Shown in pieces: positions 42,768 to 51,631 of a stretch of DNA of 53,654 nt (positions are counted from its first letter, which is position 1; each line of letters begins with the position of its first letter). The DNA lies in NCBI GenBank assembly GCA_002747175.1, contig PDTK01000037.1, positions 1-53,654 on the forward strand, read 5' to 3'. Position numbers and translations under genes: made by a program. The stretch is from Deltaproteobacteria bacterium (GTDB taxonomy: Bacteria; Desulfobacterota; Desulfobacteria; Desulfobacterales; Desulfosarcinaceae). The notes beneath the pieces are model-generated. The model was not told the origin of the DNA. It ran no database searches and was given only the letters and a program-made list of their open reading frames with translations.

Positions 42768-42810
42768 ACCAAATCCCAAACAACCGAGGCTGGATCGTTT
42801 GGGATTTGGT
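42768..42810. repeat. Perfect 14-bp inverted repeat with 15-nt loop
   Basis: ACCAAATCCCAAAC and GTTTGGGATTTGGT are exact complements. Neither side has a T run, so it is not a standard terminator, though it lies between the convergent helicase and protease genes and could block transcription or protect 3' ends. Confidence 0.55.
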
Positions 42811-42861
42811 AAGGGTTTACAGCGTTGTGAACTATTCCGCGCATTGTACTTTCTGCCTCAT

Positions 42862-45800
42862 TTACGGAACAAAAACCCGCTTGTAGGGCTGGAAGCCGGC
42901 AGCGAAAACGTAAAGGGTGGCCTCACCATTTTTGTTCAGCGGCACCGCAAGGTCGTAGACCCCCTCGTTGGCCTTGCAGGAGAACATATACTGCCCGTTG
43001 GCCAGCACCATGGCGCAAACCGGACTGCCGTTGTACTCAACCGTCCCGGTGATGCGCTTCCAACCGGGTTCGGTCGATGCATTGGTATCGGTGACCGTGG
43101 TTACAGACGGGGATTTGGCATCCTCGCTGGCCGTCTGTATGGCGATATCCACATCCAGGTCGGATGTGTCCGTCACCGCCTTGAAGGGTGCCTTTCCGGA
43201 GACAAAGGCCTGGATGGTGATTTCTTCATTGCGGTCCAACGGAACCGTCAATTCGTACTTGCCGAAATTGGCACCTTGTTCACAGGAGAACATGTACTGC
43301 CCGTTGGCCAGCACCATGGCACAAACCGGACTGCCGTTGAAGCTGACCGAGCCCGATATGGTATGCCATCCGGCACTGGCGGTCCCGTTGAGTGCAATGT
43401 TGAGCTGCGGCGTGTCCGCATCGCTGGTTATTGAAAGTGTCCCCGATTGGCTGCCGGATCCGCTGGTCGGGGAGAAGGCGATGCGAATGGTCATGCTCTC
43501 TTTTTGGGGCAAAAGGGTGTTGATGCCGTTGTGGGAAAAGCTGGATGGCCCGGATATGGCGATATTGGTAATGCGGATATCGCGATTGCCGGTATTCCTC
43601 AGGGTAATGTCCCGGGTGGCCGTCTGTCCGGTGGGCACGTTTGTAAAATTTACGCTGGTGGTACTGGAAGTCAGGGTGCCGGAAAGGGTTCTCACGCCGA
43701 CCCGATGCATTACGGGCATGGCCACATCGTAGTCGTTGATGCGTTCTGCATTTTGCGGATAGCCCTGCCATGAGGCGTCGATGGGGATTCGGTAAGCCGT
43801 TCCGCCGACATTGGTGGCGACCTGGGTTGTGATGTAGTCGTCGTCCCCCCAGAAACTGGGCGTACCCCAAATGGGGTAATCCTCGGTTCCGCTGTTGGAG
43901 TCAACTATCTCATGGCTGGTCTGATCCTTCCAGTTCATGGTCCAGACCGATGAATAGATGGTCCCCGAGGTCGCATAGTCCGTATTATCGATTAGATCCA
44001 GGGCAACCACATAGTTATTGTTCGTGGCGAATTTGGGATAACCGATATCAAAATCGGGACTCTGGTTGGGAAATGGGTAGTCGAAGGTTCCATCTGTCAG
44101 ATTTAAAAGACCAATGGACCAGTACCGGTACCCCCCATCCGAGCCAGTGCAGGGACTGTCCGGTGTGGAAAGGCAGTTCAGGGCGTCGAAGACGATCTGC
44201 CTGGATGAATAGTCGAAGGCCAGGGAATCTGCGTAGTAGATGGTGTTGATGGTGCCGCCGTCACCCGGGGGCAGGTTGCTGAAGGGCTCCAACCGGTAAG
44301 CGGTCTCCGATTCGGTGGTCAGGTCACCCACGTAGATATTCTTATCGTCCATCGATGGCGTCGTATAGGCAAAGTAGTTGCCGTCCGGGGAGATGGCGAA
44401 GCTGTAGATTTCGCCGGTATCGGTAATCTGTCGTGCGGATGACGGGTCATCCGCCGCTACGGCCCATAGATTGTTCAGCGCGTCCACGAAAAACACCAGG
44501 GTTCCCAATTCATCCGTGTATACGGCCGGGCGGGTGTGAGACACCTTGCCGTCGTAGAGTTTCCGGTCCTGGCCATCGGTATATCCGGTGAAGGGTGATG
44601 GAATCGTCTGACACCACAGCGTATAGGTCTCCCCGGCGTTCCAGGGGGTATGGGAGTGGTCGTCCGGATAAAGATATATCATCATATCCTGCCCGCTGAT
44701 CGGGTCGGTGGGCGTCGGATCGTTATTGTCCGGCGTTCCCCCGCCGCCGCTCTCGTATATTTCGACGCCGTCCCAAGCCAGCTTAACAGCGCTGACTTCG
44801 GCCGATCCGGCGCCATACAGATCTTCGGCCGCCTGAACCGTGGCCACGCGGGCATCCTGAAACCCGGAGGACGCCTGCAGGTAGGTGGTCAACGCCCGAT
44901 AGAAGATTTTTTCGGTTTTTCCCCTGCCAATGCTCGTACCACCGCCTTCGGCGGTCAGTCCCTCGGCCATGAGATAGGCGGCCCGGGAAGGGATCGACAT
45001 ATTGATGTGGACACCGCCCCAGTCACCGTCTTCGGTGTTGGGCAGATTGCGGTATTCGCTCATTTTGGCAGGCAGGGAACTGTAGCCGGCGGCCGGGTTG
45101 GAGAGACTGCGCAGATAGCCCGGTGAGGCCAGCGTAACATCTTCGCCGACCGTCCAGTCATCCCGATCGACCATGCAGGCGAAGATATCCGAATAGGCTT
45201 CGTTCAGGGCGCCGCTCTGGTTTTCGTAAATCAGCCCGGCGGTGAATTCGGTGACACCGTGCTGGATCTCGTGGGCGATCACATCCAGAGCACCTGCCAG
45301 GGAGGAAAATACCTGGTTGTCACCATCCCCCAGTACCACGAATTTGCCGTTCCAGAATGCATTGGCCTCGTTTTGTCCGAAATGAATCACGATCAGGTAG
45401 TTCAGGCTCTTGTCATCGATGCCGTCCCGGCCGTGGGTGTTTTTGTAATACTCGTAGACCTTGCGAACCGACGACGCAGCACTGACTCCGGCGGCGTCCC
45501 AGGACGCAGTCAACGGACGGGTAACGTGAAACAAATTTTCGCCGTCGCTGTTGTCGGCTGTCAGGATATAGGTATTGCCTTTGCTCTTCAGTTCGGGAAC
45601 CGGCGCATAAGGCGGATCGGCCAGGGGCATGCTGGGATCCACCAGGTACTCGGTGCTGTTTTCCCGCCAGGCGTTGAAGGTCTGGATGGTATTGTTCAGA
45701 TCCCGGCCGCTGCTGGAGACCATTTGGTTGCGGATGCCCGTTAGCCGATGCCGCACCGATCCGGTGGCGGCATCTACAAAGTAGATCCAGCGTTCAGTGA

Positions 45801-46680
45801 TATCCACGGTCAGTGCAAAACGATAAACCAGGGCCATACCGCCGTCCGGGGCGGTATGAAACATCAGTTCCGGCGCAGCGTCAAGCGTGAACGGCTTGCC
45901 GAGATGGTCGGATGCGGCCTGGACCGCTTCGTCCCCGGTGATCGCCGGTGTGGTATCGATATCTTCGCTGCCGGGGCTGGGCTCATAGCGGCCCTGGAAC
46001 AGGTATATTTCATCGGCATGGTCCAAATGGACCATGGCTTCGCGGCCCCATACGGGAATGCCCTTAACGGTCTGCTGGAATCGGAAATGGGAAAAACCCG
46101 CTTCGTCGCGCCACTGGCGCTTGATCTTCATCTCGTCGTCAGGAGATGACAGACCCAACAATGTGCTGTTGGACCGCAGAAATTGCCTGGCTGTAAGGCG
46201 TGAATCGGAAAGCGCGCGTTTGATCCTGGTTTTTGATTTTGTCGATCGGTCGAACTTGACAAAGCGAAGGGTCCGGTTGTTCGCGGAAAAACCCATGCGC
46301 ATGGTTTTGCCGGTTGGATGGGCATCCATCAGGGAATGAATGGCCTGCAAACGATCGGACGCCTTTGCAGTCAATGCGGTTCCGCCGCCCGTAGAGCGTG
46401 ACGACAACAGGTTGGCGATGGTCTCCGTCAGGTTCGGGGTCCCGGACAATTGCCGTTTGATCGACTGTTTGGACGACAATGCTTTTTTCTCGCGCCGCAT
46501 TTTATTTTTTTGCACCGGCCCTATGGCTGAACCACCGGATTCGGTCACCAGGGCTTTCAATGCATGGCCCGATGACGGCGGCGCCGCCCATGAAGGTGTG
46601 TCGCCGGGCAGGCCAACGGCCATGCTCAGCCAGGAGATACAGATGACGGCGATCAAGCGCCGGTTACAGAAATCTTGCAT
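42862..46680 (-). CDS. Secreted M4 (thermolysin-like) metalloprotease with propeller and duplicated C-terminal domain
   Basis: A 1272-residue exported protease. After a signal peptide (1-32), residues ~100-330 form the FTP/PepSY propeptide. The M4 catalytic domain carries HEIQH (470-474) and GALNEAYSDI with the third zinc ligand. Residues ~680-1040 look like a beta-propeller (PD40-type ISPDGNYFAYTTP). An ASH-like domain follows (TRDITLRNTGNRDIRIT), then two copies of a ~60-residue domain with NGSPVCAMVLANGQYMFSC, separated by about 100 residues; the second ends the protein. The propeptide implies autoprocessing after export. GGGAGGA precedes the ATG. The gene follows a separate FTP-type protein gene. 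No LPXTG or PEP-CTERM signal is visible. Confidence 0.9.
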   Translation of the reverse strand: MQDFCNRRLIAVICISWLSMAVGLPGDTPSWAAPPSSGHALKALVTESGGSAIGPVQKNKMRREKKALSSKQSIKRQLSGTPNLTETIANLLSSRSTGGGTALTAKASDRLQAIHSLMDAHPTGKTMRMGFSANNRTLRFVKFDRSTKSKTRIKRALSDSRLTARQFLRSNSTLLGLSSPDDEMKIKRQWRDEAGFSHFRFQQTVKGIPVWGREAMVHLDHADEIYLFQGRYEPSPGSEDIDTTPAITGDEAVQAASDHLGKPFTLDAAPELMFHTAPDGGMALVYRFALTVDITERWIYFVDAATGSVRHRLTGIRNQMVSSSGRDLNNTIQTFNAWRENSTEYLVDPSMPLADPPYAPVPELKSKGNTYILTADNSDGENLFHVTRPLTASWDAAGVSAASSVRKVYEYYKNTHGRDGIDDKSLNYLIVIHFGQNEANAFWNGKFVVLGDGDNQVFSSLAGALDVIAHEIQHGVTEFTAGLIYENQSGALNEAYSDIFACMVDRDDWTVGEDVTLASPGYLRSLSNPAAGYSSLPAKMSEYRNLPNTEDGDWGGVHINMSIPSRAAYLMAEGLTAEGGGTSIGRGKTEKIFYRALTTYLQASSGFQDARVATVQAAEDLYGAGSAEVSAVKLAWDGVEIYESGGGGTPDNNDPTPTDPISGQDMMIYLYPDDHSHTPWNAGETYTLWCQTIPSPFTGYTDGQDRKLYDGKVSHTRPAVYTDELGTLVFFVDALNNLWAVAADDPSSARQITDTGEIYSFAISPDGNYFAYTTPSMDDKNIYVGDLTTESETAYRLEPFSNLPPGDGGTINTIYYADSLAFDYSSRQIVFDALNCLSTPDSPCTGSDGGYRYWSIGLLNLTDGTFDYPFPNQSPDFDIGYPKFATNNNYVVALDLIDNTDYATSGTIYSSVWTMNWKDQTSHEIVDSNSGTEDYPIWGTPSFWGDDDYITTQVATNVGGTAYRIPIDASWQGYPQNAERINDYDVAMPVMHRVGVRTLSGTLTSSTTSVNFTNVPTGQTATRDITLRNTGNRDIRITNIAISGPSSFSHNGINTLLPQKESMTIRIAFSPTSGSGSQSGTLSITSDADTPQLNIALNGTASAGWHTISGSVSFNGSPVCAMVLANGQYMFSCEQGANFGKYELTVPLDRNEEITIQAFVSGKAPFKAVTDTSDLDVDIAIQTASEDAKSPSVTTVTDTNASTEPGWKRITGTVEYNGSPVCAMVLANGQYMFSCKANEGVYDLAVPLNKNGEATLYVFAAGFQPYKRVFVP
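42977..43033. repeat. Coding direct repeat, copy 2 (57 bp)
   Basis: It encodes the NGSPVCAMVLANGQYMFSC core of the last domain of the M4 protease. It matches 43283-43339 with only two or three differences, a sign of recent duplication or conversion. The two copies are 306 bp apart. Confidence 0.75.
43283..43339. repeat. Coding direct repeat, copy 1 (57 bp)
   Basis: It encodes the same core in the penultimate domain of the M4 protease; see 42977-43033. Confidence 0.75.
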
Positions 46681-46805
46681 TGTGGATCCTCCCTTTATGA
46701 TCAGCAGGTTTGTACATTTTGTAAGCGTTCACAGGGCACCGTATCTGCTTTGTTACCGGGCAGTTGAAGTATGCCCCATACGTCTGCGTGCCCGAAGCCG
46801 CGCGT

Positions 46806-47579
46806 CTATGACCCGATTCGGGTTCTCACACGGCTGAACTTCTTAAGAATTTTACCCGTATGTGCATCCACGACAAAATCCCAGACATCGGCCAGACCGC
46901 TGCCGGCGGATACCCGGTACGCCAGGACCGGACGTTGGGGTTGACCGGCATATATGAAAAGTTCGGTCGGGTATTCATTGCAAGAAGCAATATCAATGCC
47001 CATGTCACGGGAAACCGCTCCAATCGCCTCGGAGGCGGACAGCGTGGCCCCGGTATCCAGGCCCCGGGGCGTGGGGATGGTATTTCCCTTAACCCAGTAG
47101 ATCCGGTTTTGCGCCGAGATATAGATACTGATTTCGCAAGGCCATACGTTCAAACCGGTATATTCCTGACGCAGACGGACCCGTGTCATTTTCAGTTCGT
47201 CGGTATGGACCCCGATCGGCGACAACTCTTGGGTTGGATGGTCAAGCTTGAATTCCGACCGGAAGGCCTCCATGAAACAGAGCGCTGCCCCGGCAAGATG
47301 CTGACCGGCCATCAGATCGCGAAAACAGTCCAGTTTTTCCACGGAAAGTCCAAGATTTTTGCCTTTTAGCGACACCACGACGCCGGTGGACCGATGCCGG
47401 TCCACCTTTGCATCGGGTGGGAATGCAAAGGGCCTGTCCGATTGCATGGATGCTTCCCGGCAGCAGTCGGTATGATGGGGAGCAGGTGCGCTATCCATAT
47501 CCGTTACCTTTTTTGAAGTCATTCCGCAGGTCACTGCGGCAAGCATTACAAGAGCGATGGGGATCAGGCGTCCGAGCAT
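46806..47579 (-). CDS. Free-standing FTP/PepSY (thermolysin-propeptide-like) exported protein
   Basis: A 257-residue exported protein without a protease domain. The N-terminus IPIALVMLAAVTCG is a signal sequence; the Cys could be a poor lipobox (VTC). The body has LRQEYTGLNVWPCEISIYIS, which is the FTP propeptide pattern, and a C-terminal PepSY-like WDFVVDAHTGKILKKFSRV. Such domains inhibit and help fold M4 proteases. The ATG at 47579 has AAGGA 7 nt upstream. It lies 125 nt upstream of the M4 protease gene on the same strand, so an inhibitor or chaperone acting in trans is likely but unproven. Confidence 0.75.
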   Translation of the reverse strand: MLGRLIPIALVMLAAVTCGMTSKKVTDMDSAPAPHHTDCCREASMQSDRPFAFPPDAKVDRHRSTGVVVSLKGKNLGLSVEKLDCFRDLMAGQHLAGAALCFMEAFRSEFKLDHPTQELSPIGVHTDELKMTRVRLRQEYTGLNVWPCEISIYISAQNRIYWVKGNTIPTPRGLDTGATLSASEAIGAVSRDMGIDIASCNEYPTELFIYAGQPQRPVLAYRVSAGSGLADVWDFVVDAHTGKILKKFSRVRTRIGS

Positions 47580-47705
47580 GCTGGGTTCCTTTATTATTGC
47601 TTGCAAATAAGCTTAGTATGCCTCATTTTAAAAAATCTGTCACAGACTTTTTAGCACAGGAGACAGGTTCGATCCCGGTAATATACCGCCGCGATGCCTG
47701 TATAA

Positions 47706-48974
47706 ATGCCAATGAATTCAGCGATAAAAGGGTACCGTGTGGGCTGGCTGATCGACGGAAGCGGCCGGCCGGCCGTTGCCGGTTCCACCATCATGGTCCA
47801 GGACGGTCGCATCACAAAAATTATGTCCTCCTGTGAAAAGCGTGAAACAGATCCTGCCATCCCCATCGTCGACCTGTCGGCGTATACGGTTTTTCCCGCG
47901 TTGGTGGACAGCCATGTGCACCTGGTCATGTCCGGTTCCACCGAGCCTTCAATACGCCGGAATCAGCTGGTCAGCGGTTACACACAGCGCCGCGATACCA
48001 TATCCCGCCACCTTGATCAGCATTTGGCCCATGGTGTGCTGGCCGTTCGCGATGGCGGCGACAACAACGGCGATACCCTGCGCTACAAGTACGATCCGGC
48101 CAATGCCCCACCGTCGGCGGTCACGATTGCCGCAGCGGGACGTGCGCGTCGGGCTTCAGGGCGATACGGCAAGCTCATCGGCTTCGAAGTCGGCGAGAAC
48201 CAGAGCCTGGCCGAGAGCGCCTTTGCCGTGGACAGCATGCGGGACCATCTCAAACTGGTCAATTCAGGGTTGAACAGCTTGACCCGGTTCGCCATCGAAA
48301 CGCCGCCTCAGTTTGACGAAGATTCCCTGAAGGCGGTGGTTGCCGCCGCCCGAAAACGCGGCCAGCCGATCATGGTGCATGCCAACGGTCGTTTGCCCGT
48401 CCAGCTGGCCATCAATGCGGGATGCGACAGCATCGAACATGGCTTTTTTATGGGCCGGGACAATCTGCGCCGGTTGGCGGACAACGATGTGACCTGGGTG
48501 CCCACGGCGGTCACCATGAAGGCCTACAGCGATTACCTGAAAAACCAGGGGCATCCCAGCGATTCCTCCTTTGCCGATGTATCTCGCCGAAATCTCGATC
48601 ACCAGCTTGAGCAAATCGGTATTGCCAACGATCTGGGCGCCAGGCTTGCCGTGGGAACCGATGCGGGCAGCCCCGGCGTGCATCACGGCAGTGCCCTCAA
48701 GGAGGAGCTTTGCCTTTTTGTTGCCGCGGGCTTCAGTGTCGAATCGGCCATTCAGTGCGCCAGCAGCAATGGCGCCAAGCTGATGGGCCTGGCCGACAGG
48801 GGTGAGATCGCTCGCGGAATGCGGGCGGACTGGCTGGCGGTGGAAGGGCCGCCGGAACAGGTTCCCGCATTGTTGCACCAAATCGCTTATCGCATGGTTG
48901 CCGGCCGTCTGATTGATGCGGATACCTGGCCGCACTGCCCAGGTATCGGCGCAGGGCCATCAGACGGTTTTTGA
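47706..48974 (+). CDS. Amidohydrolase-superfamily metal-dependent hydrolase
   Basis: A 422-residue imidazolonepropionase/prolidase-type amidohydrolase. Metal ligands appear in order: DSHVHLV, a Lys in RDHLKLVNSG that is probably carboxylated, IMVHANG, SIEHGFFM and GTDAGSPGV. Substrate is not evident. There is no signal peptide. Two in-frame ATGs (47706 and 47712) are possible and neither has a strong ribosome binding site. It is divergent from the FTP/PepSY gene and convergent with the zinc-ribbon gene. Confidence 0.85.
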   Translation: MPMNSAIKGYRVGWLIDGSGRPAVAGSTIMVQDGRITKIMSSCEKRETDPAIPIVDLSAYTVFPALVDSHVHLVMSGSTEPSIRRNQLVSGYTQRRDTISRHLDQHLAHGVLAVRDGGDNNGDTLRYKYDPANAPPSAVTIAAAGRARRASGRYGKLIGFEVGENQSLAESAFAVDSMRDHLKLVNSGLNSLTRFAIETPPQFDEDSLKAVVAAARKRGQPIMVHANGRLPVQLAINAGCDSIEHGFFMGRDNLRRLADNDVTWVPTAVTMKAYSDYLKNQGHPSDSSFADVSRRNLDHQLEQIGIANDLGARLAVGTDAGSPGVHHGSALKEELCLFVAAGFSVESAIQCASSNGAKLMGLADRGEIARGMRADWLAVEGPPEQVPALLHQIAYRMVAGRLIDADTWPHCPGIGAGPSDGF

Positions 48975-48986
48975 TCTTTTTTCCTC

Positions 48987-50213
48987 CTACAAATTGCCTG
49001 CCAGGGCCAACTGGTTTCGGTTAACGGCAATGTTGAAATCTGTCTGAACGAGATCATGGTGCCGTTCGGAAAACGGCAGATAGGCCAGTAAAAACCGTTT
49101 GGGATGGATCCGGATATTGCCAATCCGGTCCACGACCCGCTGTTTCGGTTTCAGGAAATTGGCCAGATTCAGCTTCAGGGTCTCCGTTGATTCGGAAAGG
49201 GGCAAATTGACCGGGTGTTTTTCTCCCTTGGGGATATCTGCCTTCAGTCGCTCCTGCGGCTGGCACAGGGTCACCTGCCGGGTCAGGCGGAGAAAGCTCC
49301 GGGGACGGACTTTGAAGGCAGGCCCCCAGAAATAAAAAGGCATGCGATCCCATTTTGGCTGCGGCACTTTGGGCAGGTTGGCTGCCTTTACCAGGTCCGT
49401 ATAGGTGGTAAGGGACAATCCATGCACCTCGGCCTGAATGCGCCAGAAGGGCAGATAGATATGTTTTTCGTTCCCGGGATCCGGCATGGATGCCACCTTG
49501 ATGCGGGTCATGCCCTGTTTGGTGGCACGCCACATGGATTCGCAGTTACGGCAATGCAGCACCAGCGCATCCCGGCGGCCGTCCATATCCCAACCGCAGT
49601 TGGGGCACAGCGCTGGCAAAAAACGTATGCGCCAATCCGCCGGTCCGCCTGAAAATTCGCTCAGATCGAAAGCTTCGTTCCCGCCGGGTACGGGACGATT
49701 CAAGATTGCGTCAACAACTGTCCGTTCCACATAAAAAGGGGCGTATAGCATGCTCAATGACTCACCGATATGCGCCTGGTGGAGCAGCGGCCGGGGCAGG
49801 TTTTTGTTGAGCTGATCCAAAAATGTTTGCAGCATCTGGTCAAAGGGCAGGGTGGCCCTGAAAAACCAGCCCTCGGTTTCCGGGCTGACGAAACGCAGTT
49901 TCATGGCCTGGCTGCGCAGGCCCACCGAAACGGGAAAAAGGGGTGTATCGACGGCCTGACGACTGATATCCAGAAATCGGTTCTGAATGCCGCCGGGCAG
50001 GCAGGAGAAAAGCATGCCCTTGAACCGCCAGTAGGGAAAATACAGCAGTTCCTTGTTCGCCGGCGCCTTGTGGGGCAGCACATAGCGAAAAAAGCGATGT
50101 TCCATGAGATAGGAACGCACTTTGCAGAACGGGCACCGAAAAAAACGGTCCGTTTCGCGCAGTTCTGCCGGCGCCCCGCATTGGGGGCATTGATGGTCGA
50201 TTAGAAAACTAAT
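48987..50213 (-). CDS. Zinc-ribbon protein, probably starting at an ATT codon
   Basis: A predicted 408-residue soluble protein. It begins with one zinc ribbon (CPQCGAP then RCPFCKV) and has a second mid-protein (CPNCGWDMDGRRDALVLHCR then NC). The rest is mixed and unrecognised, with YFPYWRFKG and PFWRIQAEVHG repeats of a W-R strand motif. No ATG, GTG or TTG lies near the zinc ribbon. An ATT at 50213, overlapping the stop of the previous gene (CATTAG) and preceded by GGAG at 6 nt, is the best start; longer ORFs would overlap the SPFH gene by more than 100 nt. It is translationally coupled to the SPFH gene, so they probably act together. Confidence 0.7.
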   Translation of the reverse strand: MSFLIDHQCPQCGAPAELRETDRFFRCPFCKVRSYLMEHRFFRYVLPHKAPANKELLYFPYWRFKGMLFSCLPGGIQNRFLDISRQAVDTPLFPVSVGLRSQAMKLRFVSPETEGWFFRATLPFDQMLQTFLDQLNKNLPRPLLHQAHIGESLSMLYAPFYVERTVVDAILNRPVPGGNEAFDLSEFSGGPADWRIRFLPALCPNCGWDMDGRRDALVLHCRNCESMWRATKQGMTRIKVASMPDPGNEKHIYLPFWRIQAEVHGLSLTTYTDLVKAANLPKVPQPKWDRMPFYFWGPAFKVRPRSFLRLTRQVTLCQPQERLKADIPKGEKHPVNLPLSESTETLKLNLANFLKPKQRVVDRIGNIRIHPKRFLLAYLPFSERHHDLVQTDFNIAVNRNQLALAGNL

Positions 50214-51348
50214 GTTTTTCTCCGCAATGGGCGCAGAACATGGATCCTGCCAAATTTTCGGCCCCACATGCCTTACACAAAAACGGTTTGGTTTTTTCTC
50301 CTGCCGGTTGACCGCACCGTGAGCAGAATTTTGCATTGGGTGACAGGTTTTTGCCACAGTTTTGGCATTCGATGAACACCAATTGCTGATGACCGCACAT
50401 GGGGCAGAACCTGGCATCTAAGGGGATGGCCGACTTGCACTCCACGCAGGCGGCCTGTGAACCGGCTGCCGACTGCGTGGAGCTCTGTGCGTTTTTGCCG
50501 GCGGCATTGAAATATTGGGCAAACATGGCCGGCATCATCAGTCCCAGGCTGGTTCCCATGCCCGTGCCGGCTTCACCTTCCGCCTGGGCGGCTTTTTCCA
50601 TGGCCATGGCGGATTTCATCTGCATCAGTTTGTTCATGTCGTCGATCACACCCATGCGGCTGCGGTCATCGATGGCCTTTTGTACCTCCGGCGGCGGTGT
50701 GATGGCGTTCATGTACAAATGCGTCAGGCCCAGACCGAAGTGCTTGAAGTCTCCTTCCAGCCGTTTGGACAATCCTTCGGACAATTCGTCGTACTGGGCC
50801 GGCAAATTGAGAATCGAGTCGATGGTTTCGCCCATGTAGTCGTTGAAGCGTGAGACGATCACCCGATTCAGGTATTCCTCTATTTCTTCGGTGGTGAACA
50901 TGCCCTGGGTGCCGACCATGGTGTTGATAAACAGCACCGGTTGCACCACGCGCAGGTTGAACACGCCGAAGGCCCGCAAGCGGATCAGGCCCAGCTCCGC
51001 ATCTTTGAAAGCCACCGGATCGCGGGTACCCCACTTCAGGTTGGTAAAGACCTTCATGTTGACGAAATACATTTCTGCCCGCAACGGGCTGTTCATCGCC
51101 CAGGGCAGACTGGCAATTTTGGTCAGGATGGGAATGTTACCGGTTTTCAGGGTATGACGGCCGGGGCCGAAGGCCTCGACGGCTTTTCCTTTATAGAAGA
51201 AAACACCGGTCTGGCTTTCCCTGATGGTTAACTGAGCGCCCCACTTGATCTCACCGGCGCCTTTTTCCGGCAGGCGGTGAACCAGTTCCTTGCCGCTTTC
51301 ATCAAACCACTCCAGATTTTCGAGAAAAACGAGATTGTTCGAAGTCAT
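50209..51348 (-). CDS. SPFH-domain protein with C-terminal zinc ribbons (YdjI/virion-core-like)
   Basis: A 379-residue protein of the family named after a poxvirus virion core protein, including B. subtilis YdjI. Residues ~1-215 are the SPFH region (IKWGAQLTIRESQTGVFFYK, GPGRHTLKTGNIP, FNDYMGETIDSILNLPAQYD). A Met/Ala helix follows (MGTSLGLMMPAMFAQYF), then three zinc ribbons from residue 300 on (CVECK-CPMCG, CQNCG-CSRCG, CKACG-CAHCG). There is no transmembrane helix, so it is cytoplasmic or peripheral. In B. subtilis YdjI is encoded with a PspA-like protein and recruits it to membranes. The ATG lacks a strong ribosome binding site. Confidence 0.85.
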   Translation of the reverse strand: MTSNNLVFLENLEWFDESGKELVHRLPEKGAGEIKWGAQLTIRESQTGVFFYKGKAVEAFGPGRHTLKTGNIPILTKIASLPWAMNSPLRAEMYFVNMKVFTNLKWGTRDPVAFKDAELGLIRLRAFGVFNLRVVQPVLFINTMVGTQGMFTTEEIEEYLNRVIVSRFNDYMGETIDSILNLPAQYDELSEGLSKRLEGDFKHFGLGLTHLYMNAITPPPEVQKAIDDRSRMGVIDDMNKLMQMKSAMAMEKAAQAEGEAGTGMGTSLGLMMPAMFAQYFNAAGKNAQSSTQSAAGSQAACVECKSAIPLDARFCPMCGHQQLVFIECQNCGKNLSPNAKFCSRCGQPAGEKTKPFLCKACGAENLAGSMFCAHCGEKH

Positions 51349-51631
51349 TCGCCGATTTTCCTTTTGTTTGGGATATAAATCGTATTATCGACAGCGTGGC
51401 CAAAAAGTTAAGGCCCGCCGGGCATGATTGTTCCGATGTTTCACCCAGAATAGTGTCTGTCCGGAAATAGGCAAATTGGCCATTTCCGGATGGTTACTAA
51501 AATAACTGCGAATGGATCAACTCAGGTTTCAAAAGACTTCCGGATCGCGGAATATGAATGACGTTCAGGCATGATCGAAGGGCATGTTTTTGCCCCGGCC
51601 TCGCGAAAGCCGGAGGGCGCCAGGGAATGGT
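51349..51631. other. Spacer with a collapsed repeat element, 283 nt
   Basis: It lies between two minus-strand genes and contains the 47-bp hairpin repeat at 51452-51498. Nothing else is recognised. Confidence 0.5.
51452..51498. repeat. Collapsed copy of the inverted-repeat element (two ends only)
   Basis: AGTGTCTGTCCGGAAATAGG and CCATTTCCGGATGGTTACT meet with almost no interior, giving a 47-bp hairpin whose arms match the outer ends of 23475-23615 and 25274-25429. Confidence 0.75.

Larger units (their letters stand above)
42522..42861. repeat. Repeat-mosaic spacer, 340 nt
   Basis: It contains two 18-nt direct repeats GGGAAACCCGCGACCCAT (42605-42622 and 42664-42681), a heptamer array between them (42633-42660), a CCCCTCA/TGAGGGG pair around a T run, and a perfect 14-bp inverted repeat (42768-42781 with 42797-42810). 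No gene is supported. Confidence 0.6.

Noticed and set aside
42285..42779. A 164-codon minus frame across the repeat mosaic
   Set aside because: Its sequence comes from repeat arrays and antisense of the helicase end, and no start signal is visible.
50214..50417. A longer N-terminus for the zinc-ribbon gene
   Set aside because: It would be translated out of frame through the zinc ribbons of the SPFH gene, which are clearly coding.
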